From Nitzschia sp. DOCU1 (lineage: Eukaryota; Bacillariophyta; Bacillariophyceae; Bacillariales; Bacillariaceae): 64,000 nt of DNA. The notes beneath the pieces were generated by a model. The model ran no database searches. It was not told the DNA's origin and was given only the letters and a program-made list of their open reading frames with translations. The stretch covers positions 1,054,001 to 1,118,000 of the forward strand of contig OX595999.1 in the NCBI GenBank assembly GCA_951394045.1, written 5' to 3'. Made by a program: the position numbers and the translations under genes. Below, one piece after another: positions 38,301-48,159 of the stretch (the stretch's first letter is position 1; every line of letters starts with the position of its first letter).

Positions 38301-41177
38301 ATCAGCAGCACGTGGAAACCGAATGGTGTTCCGTTCCTCCGGCCGGGAGTGAGCGCACCACCAATCATCCTGAGTAATCCGCTCCAACTGGTGCCATCTC
38401 AGGTGCTACAGTTGTCGAACTACAAATCCCACAAAACACTGGGGTGCTACGTGAACCCGGCACAGAGTATGAAAAAGCAATACGATATTCTGAAAACGAA
38501 GAGCGATGCCGCTGCGAAACTTATCTCTTCCAATTTCTTGTCCCCATCCGATACAAAGACCTATTACATCAGCATGTACCTCCCGTCAGTCACCTATGCT
38601 TTTCCGGTCACATCGCTCTCGGAAGCTGAATGCACCTCAATCCAGAGTCGGTTTATGATCATGATCGTGAGTAGTTGTGGTTATAATCGCAATATGGCCC
38701 TGGCGGTGAGATATGGTCCACGAGTGTTTGGGGGAGCTGGATTTCGTCGGCTTTACGTGGAGCAAGGGCTCCTGCAGATTCTACTCCTATTGAAACATCT
38801 GCGAACACCGGATGGCCAACCAGGGAAGTTACTTCTTATCGCCCTGAGCTGGGCTCAAGCGTATGCGGGAACATCTGTGTTCATCTGGGAGTCCCCTTCC
38901 CAGACGATTCCTCCTACACCCTCCAAATGGATCAGCAGCGTCCGCGATTTTCTTCAGTCCATCAAAGGGAGCATCCTTCTACCAGCGGAAAATGACGTGG
39001 TGCCCCCCCTGCTTCGCCAGCATGACAGTTTCATTATGGACCACGCAATTGCCTTTGACCCTCGTCCTGCAACGTTGGACCGAATTAATTCATGCCGGCG
39101 GTACCTCCAAGTCATTACGATTGCTGATATCACCCATACAACAGGCTCCCGCATCCTACCTGGCATACTGGAGGGCACAGCAGCCCCGCTTGAGGGCCAG
39201 ATGAGTTCCCAACTCTTCAACCAGCCTCGTCCATTCTCGCCAGCATGGCTCACATGGCGCCGGTTTATGATGACCTTGCTGGACCGGAATGGATTCCTTG
39301 CTCGCCCACTGCGGGCGTGGATAGTAGAACATCACAAGTGCCGCAGGCGACCCAAGTATGTTCATGACCCCATCTCCAATGCGTTGTTTCAGCATTCCCA
39401 AGGCAGTCTGTATTCCCGCTTGATCCCTCTCCATGGTAATGTCTACACCTACTCCGACCCCCCTTTTGCCCCTGAGCGTGCCATTGGCTACCCAGTTCAT
39501 GCAGCGGAATTAGGAGCAATCGTCCGCCCCGTCTTCAACTACCAGCCGCCTCCTCCTACCACCCTGCCAAACCAAGCCAATTTCCCGACATTCATCAACA
39601 CCTTGCCGTCCTGGGAGAGAGAATTGCTGCAGCAACATGATCTTTTCGACACGCCAGCCAACATCATGAATACTCTCAACCAAGGCAATTTCCATGTGGG
39701 CACAGACGGTTCGGCCAAGGCCGCTTCGGCCTCCTTTGGTCATGTCTGCAAAAGCTTTGAATATAAGCGACTATTCAGGGGCCGCGGTCCTGCCTCAGGA
39801 GCACGTCCCAAGTCATTTCGATCTGAGAGTTACGGAGCTCTTGCGATATACTGCTTCCTACTACGACTGTCGGAATTCACAGGCATCCCATTACAGACTG
39901 GTTTCTCACATTATATCGACAATAAACGAGTTATCAAATGCTTGAAGAAAATCTTGGAGTCTAAATTCCGCATCCCCAATACCACGCTATCCCCGGAATG
40001 GGATCTGATTACCATGGTGGTTGAATCATACAAGGCACTTCCACAGCCCCCGTCCGTCAAGTGGATCCAAGGCCACCAGGATCGCCACCGCCCCCGAGCC
40101 GAACTGTCCCAGGCAGCCCGCATCAACTGCGAAGCTGATGATCAAGCAAAACTGTTCCAAGAAGAGGAAGGAGGCCCTCGGCCTGTGGCGACATTCCTCC
40201 CAACTACCTGCGCACAATTGCTCATTCAGGGCGAATCAGTTACAGCATACTACAAATCAAGGATCCGGGAAGCAGCCACTCTGCCAACGTTATTTAAGTA
40301 CTACGAGACACTATTCAACTGGGACTCTTCCATATGTTCAGAGATCGACTGGTCAGCATACAAACAAATCATCCGCACCCACCGTTCCCAGGAAACCACC
40401 CTCGTGAAGCATTTGCATATGATTGCCCCTACAGGGGCCATTGCTCACAGAAATAGCCACCACCACTCCCCCAGGTGCCCATCCTGCGATGACTGCGAGT
40501 CTGAGGACAACGACCATGTTATCCGATGCCCCGGCCCGTCCCGCTCTGCTTGGAGAACCACTATGATCACAACAACCATCCGCTTCGCGGAGCAGAAACT
40601 TCGATCCGACCCAATGTTATGCGATATTCTCCGTGATGGACTCCAAAGATGGGCGAATAACCTTCCGGGCATTGGCACCAACGGATATCCAGCAGCATAT
40701 TATCAACTGATCGAATCACAAAACACCATTGGCTGGTCCCATCTGTTCCGGGCTCGGTGGAGCATATACTGGCAACGACTTCATCGGGAATATGCCACAA
40801 GACAAAACCTTGTAGAGGAACAGGCAGACGGTTCAGCCTGGGTGCGCAAGGTGGGCACACGCATTCTGAAGCACTGGTTTGACCTATGGAAGATCCGCAA
40901 TACAGAACGCCATGGCAAAGACCAGGCAGACCAACAAGCACGCCGGGAAATCCTCCTCCACTCCCAACTCCTCGAACTATACGCGTGGCGCCCCCGAACC
41001 ATGCCACAAGATCGTCACATGTTCTACCCTTCCTACGATCTCCACGTGGCTGCTAACCACACCCTTGACACAATTGAGGACTGGATAGACCTGTGGCGAC
41101 CCGCCATTCTTCACAGCATGACCCAGGCAACCAACATTCGGGCACTGCTTGAGCTAACACAGGATCAGCCACTATAA
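35394..41177 (+). CDS. non-LTR retrotransposon ORF2: endonuclease, reverse transcriptase, RNase H
   Basis: 1927 residues. The acidic N-terminus leads into an endonuclease/exonuclease/phosphatase domain (NLNGI near 53, GDFNEE near 237, RLDYALI, SDHRGF near 310). Reverse transcriptase follows: DLDATSCYDRI near 803, GTGQGSGNSPQIW near 868, and FVDD near 914 in the position of the usual YADD. RNase H comes after about 1430 (GTDGSAKA, later WIQGHQDRH and DDQAK). A Cys/His cluster near 1695 (CPSCDDC...DHVIRC) resembles the zinc knuckle of LINE ORF2 proteins. Start and ORF1 stop overlap, suggesting reinitiation after termination. Confidence 0.9.
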   Translation: MNEAWMEAYPFDEGSEDGSELDEYEGNDFFDDEFVGDVMDEAKPTNTTRLYFINLNGIKKWSTDGGDWPAICDSVAAIHADLACFTELNQDVNRYDVKTTLDLVAGKFFKHHRLVAGTGSRKMKRTYKPGGTGMLVTEDTSSLIRHTSRDRMGRWVSVRLEGANSAAVHIITAYQVCQDQTTGVNTAANQQISQLIDEGAQEFDNTRINPRAAFIRDIQAFILQQQQNGDRIVLVGDFNEEIHEPDSGMAEVAQSCGLIDLFGARLGTTAIPSTYNRGHKRLDYALITPSLLALVTSAGYDPYQYRITSDHRGFHIDFDTKVLFGTKPTPLAPFARRDFNSRMPGVVASYIPTKIKELESHNFVERLQRLNDLQTPDHRLAESLDRDMERAAKVAAKKAKCGYRTPWSPAFARAWATIRYSKLLISRFRNPLIDYGPAIQACIAKHPDLAVIEPPDWASAQAFYREAIRTLQAAPLQAAQLREDYLEEKAQMYAALQANGKAKVVRRLKIAEAIYRTYQRLQAMQRKGGGAGGISSLKVPIDPTVHPKACPSGDDHWRTEHVPAAIEELLLQRNREHFGQAEGTPMTAPEIRTQLQYDGNGQASDLILSGDFDSSILDEATQLFVAHLQKKTETILPGIITDDEFLGKVKKWSESTSTSPSGLHLGHYHVLWRRHGLAPANPLAEEIEDGQRFLVHAHVSLLNYAVKFGYHYDRWTNVVNVMLMKDPGDPRIHRLRVIHLYEADYNLLLAVKWRQASHFAEDNKLLNDGLYGSRVGRSAHEPVFLEILQNDIYLLSMKPGINFDLDATSCYDRILAAIASLASRRMGMCRHVVLVNARTLEEAKFRLKTSLGISEAWYQHCEIFPIHGTGQGSGNSPQIWCFVCSVLFDAFAAATNGATFVSHNGRLELTIHMVGFVDDCTQRVNDFTAHVQPSAEALCARMQQDAQKWNDLLWSSGGALEIPKCSFHLISSTWKPNGVPFLRPGVSAPPIILSNPLQLVPSQVLQLSNYKSHKTLGCYVNPAQSMKKQYDILKTKSDAAAKLISSNFLSPSDTKTYYISMYLPSVTYAFPVTSLSEAECTSIQSRFMIMIVSSCGYNRNMALAVRYGPRVFGGAGFRRLYVEQGLLQILLLLKHLRTPDGQPGKLLLIALSWAQAYAGTSVFIWESPSQTIPPTPSKWISSVRDFLQSIKGSILLPAENDVVPPLLRQHDSFIMDHAIAFDPRPATLDRINSCRRYLQVITIADITHTTGSRILPGILEGTAAPLEGQMSSQLFNQPRPFSPAWLTWRRFMMTLLDRNGFLARPLRAWIVEHHKCRRRPKYVHDPISNALFQHSQGSLYSRLIPLHGNVYTYSDPPFAPERAIGYPVHAAELGAIVRPVFNYQPPPPTTLPNQANFPTFINTLPSWERELLQQHDLFDTPANIMNTLNQGNFHVGTDGSAKAASASFGHVCKSFEYKRLFRGRGPASGARPKSFRSESYGALAIYCFLLRLSEFTGIPLQTGFSHYIDNKRVIKCLKKILESKFRIPNTTLSPEWDLITMVVESYKALPQPPSVKWIQGHQDRHRPRAELSQAARINCEADDQAKLFQEEEGGPRPVATFLPTTCAQLLIQGESVTAYYKSRIREAATLPTLFKYYETLFNWDSSICSEIDWSAYKQIIRTHRSQETTLVKHLHMIAPTGAIAHRNSHHHSPRCPSCDDCESEDNDHVIRCPGPSRSAWRTTMITTTIRFAEQKLRSDPMLCDILRDGLQRWANNLPGIGTNGYPAAYYQLIESQNTIGWSHLFRARWSIYWQRLHREYATRQNLVEEQADGSAWVRKVGTRILKHWFDLWKIRNTERHGKDQADQQARREILLHSQLLELYAWRPRTMPQDRHMFYPSYDLHVAANHTLDTIEDWIDLWRPAILHSMTQATNIRALLELTQDQPL

Positions 41178-41209
41178 AAATGTGCTGATCGCCTTTCGAA
41201 AAAGAAAAC

Positions 41210-41226
41210 ACCGCATCCAGTGCGGT
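41210..41226 (+). other. 3' hairpin of the non-LTR retrotransposon
   Basis: accgca-tccag-tgcggt: a perfect 6-bp stem with a 5-nt loop, 33 bp after the ORF2 stop. A second 7-bp inverted repeat, gatcagc (41163-41169) with gctgatc (41184-41190), spans the stop codon. In some LINEs a 3' hairpin is the site recognised by the reverse transcriptase; that role is inference here. Confidence 0.6.
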
Positions 41227-41322
41227 ACTTTATTCCTCGCATCGCTACAGGCGGTAGGTGCCGGGGCCGGGTTGGGCGACTAGTTTCCCCCTGCCGGTTA
41301 AAAATAGACTTTGGTTTTTTTT

Positions 41323-41340
41323 TGTTTCTTTCTTACAATA
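41323..41340. repeat. right 18-bp target-site duplication
   Basis: tgtttctttcttacaata, identical to 33421-33438. It lies 25 bp downstream of the ABC transporter stop codon. Confidence 0.9.
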
Positions 41341-41365
41341 CTATTTGTCAACTAACAACGTTTCC

Positions 41366-43353
41366 TTAACGCTTCTCATGACGAATGTAAACCAATGCCA
41401 AGACACCCAACACTGTAAAGACGCCCAACAAAGCCGTCAACAATCCCAAACAGGCTGGGATGCTGTCCATGATCGGACCTTGAGTCATTCCATAAAACTC
41501 TAACACTGTTTGAGGATTGCCATTGGCATCAAAGAAGACTGCCACCTGGGAGGTGGCCGAGTCCCCGTAATTGTCCAGCATAAAGGCGGTCCACGAGTAA
41601 CGCATGAAACTGGTGTAACTGAACCATTCCCATCCCTTGGGGATCTTGTCAAAGACAATAAACAAGCCACCAAAGTACAAACAAATAGTTACATACGTAG
41701 GCAATAAAGCATTGGCGGCCTCACTGTATGTTGATGGAAGCAAGCAAGAGGTAATTGTCAGTTGTGTATTCAGAAGACATTAGCACACGACTCGTTCGAA
41801 GTGACTTACAGAGAGGGCACGGCAGCCGAGACGGCATAGGCCAGAATGACTCCAATCAACGTCGTCAAGTAGTATATCACAAAAAAGATTCCAAAATTGC
41901 CGGTCAATTTCAGTCCAAAAAAGACAATGACGCAGAAAACAGCGCTGGTGAAGAGGGCAATGATCGCCTCTTCGATAAACTTGGAAAAGTAGTACGTAGT
42001 GGGAGAGTAGCATCCATCGGCCAGTTCGCGGTAAAAGAGTTTGCGTTCCAAGTTGAGAGTTGGGACAAAAGCAGCGGCACCGTATCCACAGAGAGCACAA
42101 ATGAAAAACAAGAGCGATGAAACCGACGCGATGGACTGAGGATCTGTCTCTTCTCCTATGCCAAAGTAAAGGGACAAAATCAAAAGGGCAAAGATGATCT
42201 TGTCTCCAAAGCGAGGTCCCAAGAACTCGCCACTCTGATAGTGAGCCACGGCACGGTATTTGAGCAAGGTCAACAGCCTGCTCCACTCAGAAGGTGCGTG
42301 CTGAGTCTTCTTGATGCGCTTGGTCGTAACTGGCTCATCTTTGGCGGCAGTCAACAAGTCTCGGCGCGATTTGTCGGCAATGATCTTCATTTCGGAAGAC
42401 TTGAACATTTCGACAAAGGAAGAGGTCGTTGCAGCACTGCGACTGGTAGGGTCGGTCGCGTCCGCGCCACCTTCCACAGCAGCGGACTTGCGTTTCTGAA
42501 TGCTTTCCAATTCACTGGTCAAATCGACAAGCCACTCCGGCAGGGATGCATCTGGGTCTCGAGTATTGCCAAGATTCTCAAAGTACGACTGCGCTTTGTT
42601 GACGGGACCATCATAGATTGTTTCACCTTTATGGATCATATAGAGCTCATCAAAGAGCGAAAAGGCATGACCGGTAGGCGAGTGGATAGTGCAAACAATT
42701 GTACGGCCACTATCGTGTGCCAATTTACGAAGCAACTCCACGACCTCATCAGCAACACGGCTGTCAAGTCCGCTGGTGGGCTCATCCAAAAACAGAACAG
42801 GAGGACGATTTACCAATGCCAACCCAATGTTGACTCGTTTGGCTTGGCCACCCGAAATACCCCTAGAAAGCGTCCCTCCAATCACAGTCTTTCGGCAAGA
42901 CTCCAAGTCCAGCATTTGAATAACTTCTTCCACACGGGCCTCGCGTTCTTCTTTTGAAACACTGCTGGGCAACTTGAGATCAGCCGTGTAGCGAAGCATG
43001 TTTTCGACAGTCAATTCTCCGACAAGAGTATCGAATTGCTCCACGTATCCCACCGTGAACCGATAGTCATCACGGTTCGGTTCCTTGCCGTTGAAGAGCA
43101 CCGACCCAGTGAGACGGCCAGAGTTTTTGCGTCCCGCAAGGGCATCCAAAAGAGTGGACTTGCCGCTTCCACTCGGTCCCATCAAAGCGACAAGCTTGCC
43201 TGGCGCAAATGCTCCGCTTAATTCCTTGAGAATGGTAAAGGTTTCATTCTTGCCAATGTTGACAGAGTAAGAGAGATTCTCAAAGGAGACTCCCACCTTG
43301 GCTACCGGTTTGTCATCGGAAGAAGAACTCATTGTTTTGGCAGGGGGGCACAT
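41366..43353 (-). CDS. half-size ABCG (White-type) ABC transporter, 2 exons
   Basis: Exons 43353-41810 and 41723-41366 (86-bp intron, GT-AG, phase 2) give 633 residues. ATP-binding domain first: Walker A GPSGSGKST near residue 59, signature ISGGQAKR, Walker B VLFLDEPTSGLDS and the switch His in CTIHSPTG. After a polar linker, an ABC2-type membrane domain has about six segments (IIFALLILSLYFGIG, ALFTSAVFCVIVFFG, NALLPTYVTICLYFGGLFIVFD, CLGLLTALLGVFTVLGVLALVYI). Nucleotide-binding domain before membrane domain is the ABCG order. It must dimerise; relatives export lipids or sterols. The exact start (43353 or 43332) is uncertain. Confidence 0.92.
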
Positions 43354-43892
43354 GCTGCTTGGTTACCTCGAATTATGAGCAACTCGAAAAGTTATGAGAG
43401 AAGAAGGCGACTAGGATTTGTGAAATGGCGTGAAGGCTGCTTGGGTTTGCAAACAATATTGCGATATTGATGCCGACGAAGTCGACTGTGAACATAATTG
43501 GCATGGCGCATCAAATTCGATCGTCTTCCTTTTCGTGTGTGCGACTTTTCGATGATGGATGTTAGTTGAGGTGGCGACATCATTCTCCCGTGGCGAAGCG
43601 TCATCCACACTTGGAAATTTGCTTCCGACACGCCACCGTTGACCCATTTGACTGAGGTTAACGGTGGCTTATCAATAGCTTACTCACTCTAAGTACTTAC
43701 GTTTATACCTGAAAAGGCCAATGCATTCCGCCACTGATCGCAGTCATTTTTGGATGACCATATCACACGAGACGAGCAGAAGATGGTGAGCATACATTCA
43801 AACCTTGCCGTGTAGAATTGTTGCAGACTACAAATTGCCTCCTGATCTGAAGACGATTCATTCAATTTACTTGAATACCCGAAAGACGAAAG
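43354..43892. promoter_or_regulatory. divergent intergenic region
   Basis: About 540 bp between the ABCG start and the next plus-strand start. No gene and no known element seen. Confidence 0.4.
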
Positions 43893-44621
43893 ATGGGTAA
43901 CGCCGTGTCCATGAAGGATTTCGACGAGCGAGAACTGGGAGAAGCCCATTTAGATTCGTCCAGTCCAAAGGTGATCGAATCGAAATGTGTGTCCCACGAC
44001 CAGTTGCGACTTATACAAAAAAACAAAAAGTGGTACTCGGTTTCCAAACACGATGGCAAGGAAGAGTTCTTGTTTGGGTTCCAGAAGCAACGGCAGTTTG
44101 CTGGGATGACACAAGTCCTCGTGGACGACAAGAACAAGACCATTGCAGTCCTTCAGACGACGCGGAACGGAAGAGGCATCAAAACACTCATATATCGCCC
44201 AACGGAGACGTTTGAAGGCCAGCAACCGACCATGGAACTCTACAAGGAAAAGGAACTCAAGAAGAAACCGGACTTGCCCAAACTATATTTGTTTGCCCGA
44301 ATCCAGACTAGTGCGGCATCAAAATGCGATGCGAACTATGCTTTGCTGCAAGTGCACATTGTGTACAATGATCCAGATTTTGCCAGATTTCAAGATCCCC
44401 CGTTATATCGGGCTGCAAAAGTGAGTGGTGGTGGTAGGAACTTTGCAGCCGCTGTCATGGACGGGACCGACCATGGCGGCAAGACTTTGCTGGCAAAAGT
44501 TACTAGTACAGAGGCCGAAGTCGCCAACGGTGTCGATATCATTGCGACGATATGTCTCGCGTATACAGTCAACCAGTCCGGTGCCAGTGCTCGAGGAGTC
44601 GAAGATTCAGACGTAGTATAA
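43893..44621 (+). CDS. hypothetical protein with N-myristoylation-like start
   Basis: 242 residues from ATG 43893. The N-terminus MGNAVSMKD fits the myristoylation pattern (Gly2, Ser6), suggesting membrane tethering. The rest alternates beta-type stretches (YSVSKHDGKEEFLFGF, QVLVDDKNKTIAVLQT, KTLIYRPTETF), which could be a tubby- or LURP1-like barrel, but I cannot confirm this. No transmembrane segment. Confidence 0.6.
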   Translation: MGNAVSMKDFDERELGEAHLDSSSPKVIESKCVSHDQLRLIQKNKKWYSVSKHDGKEEFLFGFQKQRQFAGMTQVLVDDKNKTIAVLQTTRNGRGIKTLIYRPTETFEGQQPTMELYKEKELKKKPDLPKLYLFARIQTSAASKCDANYALLQVHIVYNDPDFARFQDPPLYRAAKVSGGGRNFAAAVMDGTDHGGKTLLAKVTSTEAEVANGVDIIATICLAYTVNQSGASARGVEDSDVV

Positions 44622-45300
44622 CCGCTAGCTACTCTTCACTTCACCAGTGGCTCAGTCATCACGAAGCAAAGTCTCATATGTTCAAAATTGACCTCGCACG
44701 TATGGCGCTGATGAATAGAAGAAACGTTGAAGGAATCGAATCATTCTTCATAGAACGGTGCAATCTAGCTTCTACCAGCTTGGGAACTTGGCTATCCGAC
44801 ATTCCGTGAGTGAAAAAAAATGACCTTGCTGCCGTGGAAGCCACATTGGTGGAATTGCAAATCACGCTCTCCCAATGCCAAGAACCTATCGGAGTGTATT
44901 CTTCTGAGTTTGCTACTGTAACCCGGGTCAGAGCACCACTGTAGCAAAAAGCTACAGTTTCGAGGTACGAAGGAGTTCAAGTCCTTTTAGTCACTTACTC
45001 ACTGGAGTGACTCTCAGTTGCGCATTCCGCGCGGTTGCCGATCTTTTGTGGATATGCCAACACACGACGAACGACCATTTTTCCGATCGAAGTGAGAAAG
45101 ATAGAAAGATACAAAACACCCACGTCGCCTCTGCATTTAGCATTTCTGTCTGGGACGCCTGAAGGGAGTAATTATCACGATTTGCAGTCTTCATTGTTGG
45201 TCATGATGGAAGAGGCTAGAGAAGGGAGCTGAATGAGAGACCAAGAGAGCTAAACTGCTGCTAAAATTATCGTTGACTTGATATCCATCGCTGCTACATC
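44622..45300. other. intergenic, contains an inverted repeat
   Basis: About 680 bp without a gene. tttgctac at 44909-44916 and gtagcaaa at 44941-44948 form an inverted repeat around a 24-base spacer containing cccggg. Confidence 0.4.
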
Positions 45301-46431
45301 ATGTTTATCAAGGAGTCTGCAAGCTGCCTATCCGGTTGTCTTGTGGCCTGCAACATTTACGTGTCAGCTGGTCACTCTCGATGGGCTCCTTTATTGATCA
45401 ATCTGCTGGAAGACGCCCAACAGGAGTGCAAGAGATTGAGGCGGTCGACATCGCAATCGCTAGCCTCGGCCCCTCTAGCCTTGGTCCATGCGTTTGCAGA
45501 CGGGCCCTATGATAGATCTTCCTTTCATGTGGCGGGATCATCCACGCTTGTTGCACAACTTGCCTCGCATATTTCAGTAAAGGCTGCCACTTCACTTTCT
45601 TCCCTCCGACGACAGACCGAAAGTAGCGGTGACGCTGTGTCCGATGTTTCTACTGCTCATCCGATGGTTGGATTGGTGGACCATGTGGCAGTTCTTCCTT
45701 TGTCACATGAGGCTAATGGGAATATCTCTGGTGTCGCACTCGAAACTTGGAACGAAGAGCTTCGTCGATCGGTTCATTGCGACTTATCCTTTGGTACCGT
45801 GAGCGACGAGTGTCCCACAAAGCCCCTGACTACTCCCACCGGCTTGGTAGCCCGGACCATTGGAACAACTCTGGAACAAATCGGTGTCCAAGTTCTCTGG
45901 TACGGCTATGCTGATATCGATCAAACCCCACTAGCTCAAGTACGTAGACACAAGACGCGCTTCTTTGAGGGCCTTCCCTCCTCGTCGCCCTCGAGTTTGG
46001 GACAGGCTACAGTCGGCGCGCCGCCATATTTTGTGGAAAACTACAACATTCAAGTTGCCACACGTGACAAGAAACAGGCGCAATCCTTGACAAAGTGGCT
46101 TCGTAGTCGAGATGGAGGCTTACCATTCGTGGAAGCGCTGACATTGCCATATGGCTACTCGGAGGATGAAAATGATAATCCAGTCCCCTTGTACGAAGTA
46201 GCCTGCAACCTACTTAATCCCACTGTGTCCAACACCCAAATCATTGATTCCCACGTCGAAGCGTGGAAAGCACAAAGTGGGACGGGCACGGCAGTAGAGA
46301 TTCGACGATCTTATCGTGTGGGGACCACCGCCGATATGTGCCTGAAAGTCCTACAGCAAACCAATACAAGCACAGGAGAAGAGGAACACAATCGTAGTAT
46401 CCGAGATGCACTTGAAAATTATTTGAAATGA
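45301..46431 (+). CDS. formiminotransferase-like protein (plant type)
   Basis: 376 residues, single exon. It follows the plant formiminotransferase-cyclodeaminase-like proteins: N-terminal CNIYVSAGHSRWAPLL, then LVHAFADGPYDRSSFHV, PMVGLVDHVAVLPL, VLWYGYAD, NYNIQVATRDKKQA and the strongly conserved YEVACNLLNP. In animals the related domain transfers a formimino group from formiminoglutamate to tetrahydrofolate. Here the enzymatic role is inferred only by family, and no cyclodeaminase domain is present. Convergent with the bZIP gene. Confidence 0.8.
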   Translation: MFIKESASCLSGCLVACNIYVSAGHSRWAPLLINLLEDAQQECKRLRRSTSQSLASAPLALVHAFADGPYDRSSFHVAGSSTLVAQLASHISVKAATSLSSLRRQTESSGDAVSDVSTAHPMVGLVDHVAVLPLSHEANGNISGVALETWNEELRRSVHCDLSFGTVSDECPTKPLTTPTGLVARTIGTTLEQIGVQVLWYGYADIDQTPLAQVRRHKTRFFEGLPSSSPSSLGQATVGAPPYFVENYNIQVATRDKKQAQSLTKWLRSRDGGLPFVEALTLPYGYSEDENDNPVPLYEVACNLLNPTVSNTQIIDSHVEAWKAQSGTGTAVEIRRSYRVGTTADMCLKVLQQTNTSTGEEEHNRSIRDALENYLK

Positions 46432-46745
46432 GTGCAGCTGAGTTAAACCGGAATAATGTCGGCGTGTCATGAAGGTTGCGGACGGTATGAGGCACTCATC
46501 CTCGTCACACCGAGCCCCTATCGAACGAGGCGTCCTTTCGGTCCTAGACCTGGTGGACCCCAACCCACTAGCGACAAAGCTCTCTACCTCGCCGTGAACT
46601 CAAGCCGGATGAATGCTCTATCATTCGCGAACGTAGCCCGAGCCCAAAGATTCGCAACGACCCGAATGAAACAACCGACCAACAAGTTGGTGTTCTCTAT
46701 CTACAGATATGGGAGCACTGTGCCTGAAGCATGGATCTCTTGCTT
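46432..46745. other. convergent 3' intergenic region, no gene seen
   Basis: About 310 bp between the stops of the formiminotransferase-like and bZIP genes. Confidence 0.4.
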
Positions 46746-47853
46746 TCATGGCGTGCCGTCAGCAGACGGGAGAAAGTCTTCGTCGGTCGGCGAGTTGCCC
46801 TGCTGCTCCTGAGGATAAACTCTATTCCACAGCTCATTGAGCATATGCATGCAGGCCTTGTTGTTAGCGACCCACACCAAGAATTTGGCAGCTTGTGTCG
46901 GCGTAAGAATGCTTCGAACATTGTTGAATTCATTCTCCAGATCTTCTCCGCACTGTGTGAGCCGCATTCGCAACTCTTTCAAGACGCCCAAACTCGCTTT
47001 GAGGCATTCGTCCATTTCTTGGGCGACGAAACGGGAGTCTTTTAGGGCAACTGCCTGCTCTGGTGTAACGTCCAAAATTTCCACCAGGTGTCGAAACAAC
47101 TGTTTTGGGTCTAGATTGGAGTCGGCAGCCGAGGTAACCGGAGCTAGTGGAGCCTGTGCAGTCGAGGTTGCATCATCGTTGCTAGTCACAGCAGGTAAAG
47201 CCGCTTGAGCATTTGCCATGGCTGCACCTGCAGCGCTTCCCATCTGCAGGGTAGTCAACACAACTGAAGTGGTTTGCGTAGGCATCAATAACCTTTCTAT
47301 ATTCCGAAGGTGGAACTCGATCGCTGAACGTCGATCACGTCCATAGTCGGCAAACTTTTCCTTGTACTCTTCGATTTTTGTGTAAACCTCAGCTTCAGAT
47401 GCTCCACTTTTTAACAGCTCGTCCAGCACCTCGGTCAGCCTTTCCTGCTCTTCTTGACTGCTGGCCTCGGCTTCTTCTCCCACCTGCAACAGAAGAAGTA
47501 GGAAAGAAAATAGTATGAGACGACGAATGCGCAAAAGACTGCAAAGCGATCCATGCTGCCCACTAGGTGGGGGATAGCTGCACTGGAGTGTCCACATTTG
47601 CCAGGACTTCAGATCAAGTACCTACCTGTAATTGCAACCGAAGTCGTAGATTCTCTCCCTCCAGCAAGTTGATTTGTCTTTGCATGTGTTCCGTAGCCTC
47701 TCGTTTTCGTCTCCTGCATTCCCGAGCACTCAATCGATTCTTTTCCAAGCGCCGCAACTTTTTATCGCTCAAGGGCGTTCCATTTTTGTCGGTCCGCGGT
47801 ATACCGGACATCGGCCTCTTTCCATTGCCATTCAAGTCATCGGAAGTATCCAT
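46746..47853 (-). CDS. bZIP transcription factor, 2 exons
   Basis: Exons 47853-47626 and 47483-46746 (142-bp intron, gtaggt...tgcag, phase 0) give 321 residues. The basic region KKLRRLEKNRLSARECRRRK has the bZIP signature N-x7-R, followed by a leucine zipper (QRQINLLEGENLRLRLQLQ) that the intron interrupts. The remainder has two similar motifs, LLMPTQTTSVVLTTL and ILTPTQAAKFLVWV, seen in a stramenopile bZIP subgroup and loosely recalling the C-terminal part of plant TGA factors. Nuclear DNA-binding regulator; target genes unknown. Confidence 0.85.
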
Positions 47854-48159
47854 TGTGATTTCAAAGTTACTATGTCTGTTCGAGGGAAAGCGGTGTCAAC
47901 GGAGGTGATTGTTCTCAAAATGCATGTACCTGGTACCCGGGTAAAACACCATCTGTCCCCCCTTCATTGTTTCGCCATGGTGGTGCGTGGTGTGATCATC
48001 ATTTGATTTTGATTTGCGGAGGATCGCGAGTTCAACTGGGCACGCGCGAGAGCGGGTAGCCTCTCGTAGGAAGTTAGGCCAGCAGCCAGCCTTGCGCCGG
48101 CAGGCAGAGCTTTCTGGGCTCCAGTGAGTCGAGCGAAGAAAGCTATTCATGTAGAGGAG

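Larger units (their letters stand above)
33439..41322 (+). mobile_element. non-LTR (LINE-type) retrotransposon, 7.9 kb, apparently intact
   Basis: Bounded by a perfect 18-bp target-site duplication. It has a short 5' leader (about 100 bp), ORF1, ORF2 and a 3' tail of about 145 bp with a hairpin, ending in a run of T. No LTRs are present. ORF2 joins an apurinic-type endonuclease, reverse transcriptase and RNase H. Both ORFs are uninterrupted, so it may be recent or still able to move. The clade is not assigned. Confidence 0.92.

Noticed and set aside
44960..44990. Possible tRNA T-arm (aagga gttcaag tcctt)
   Set aside because: The stem is perfect but the loop register is wrong, and no D-arm, anticodon arm or acceptor stem could be placed upstream.
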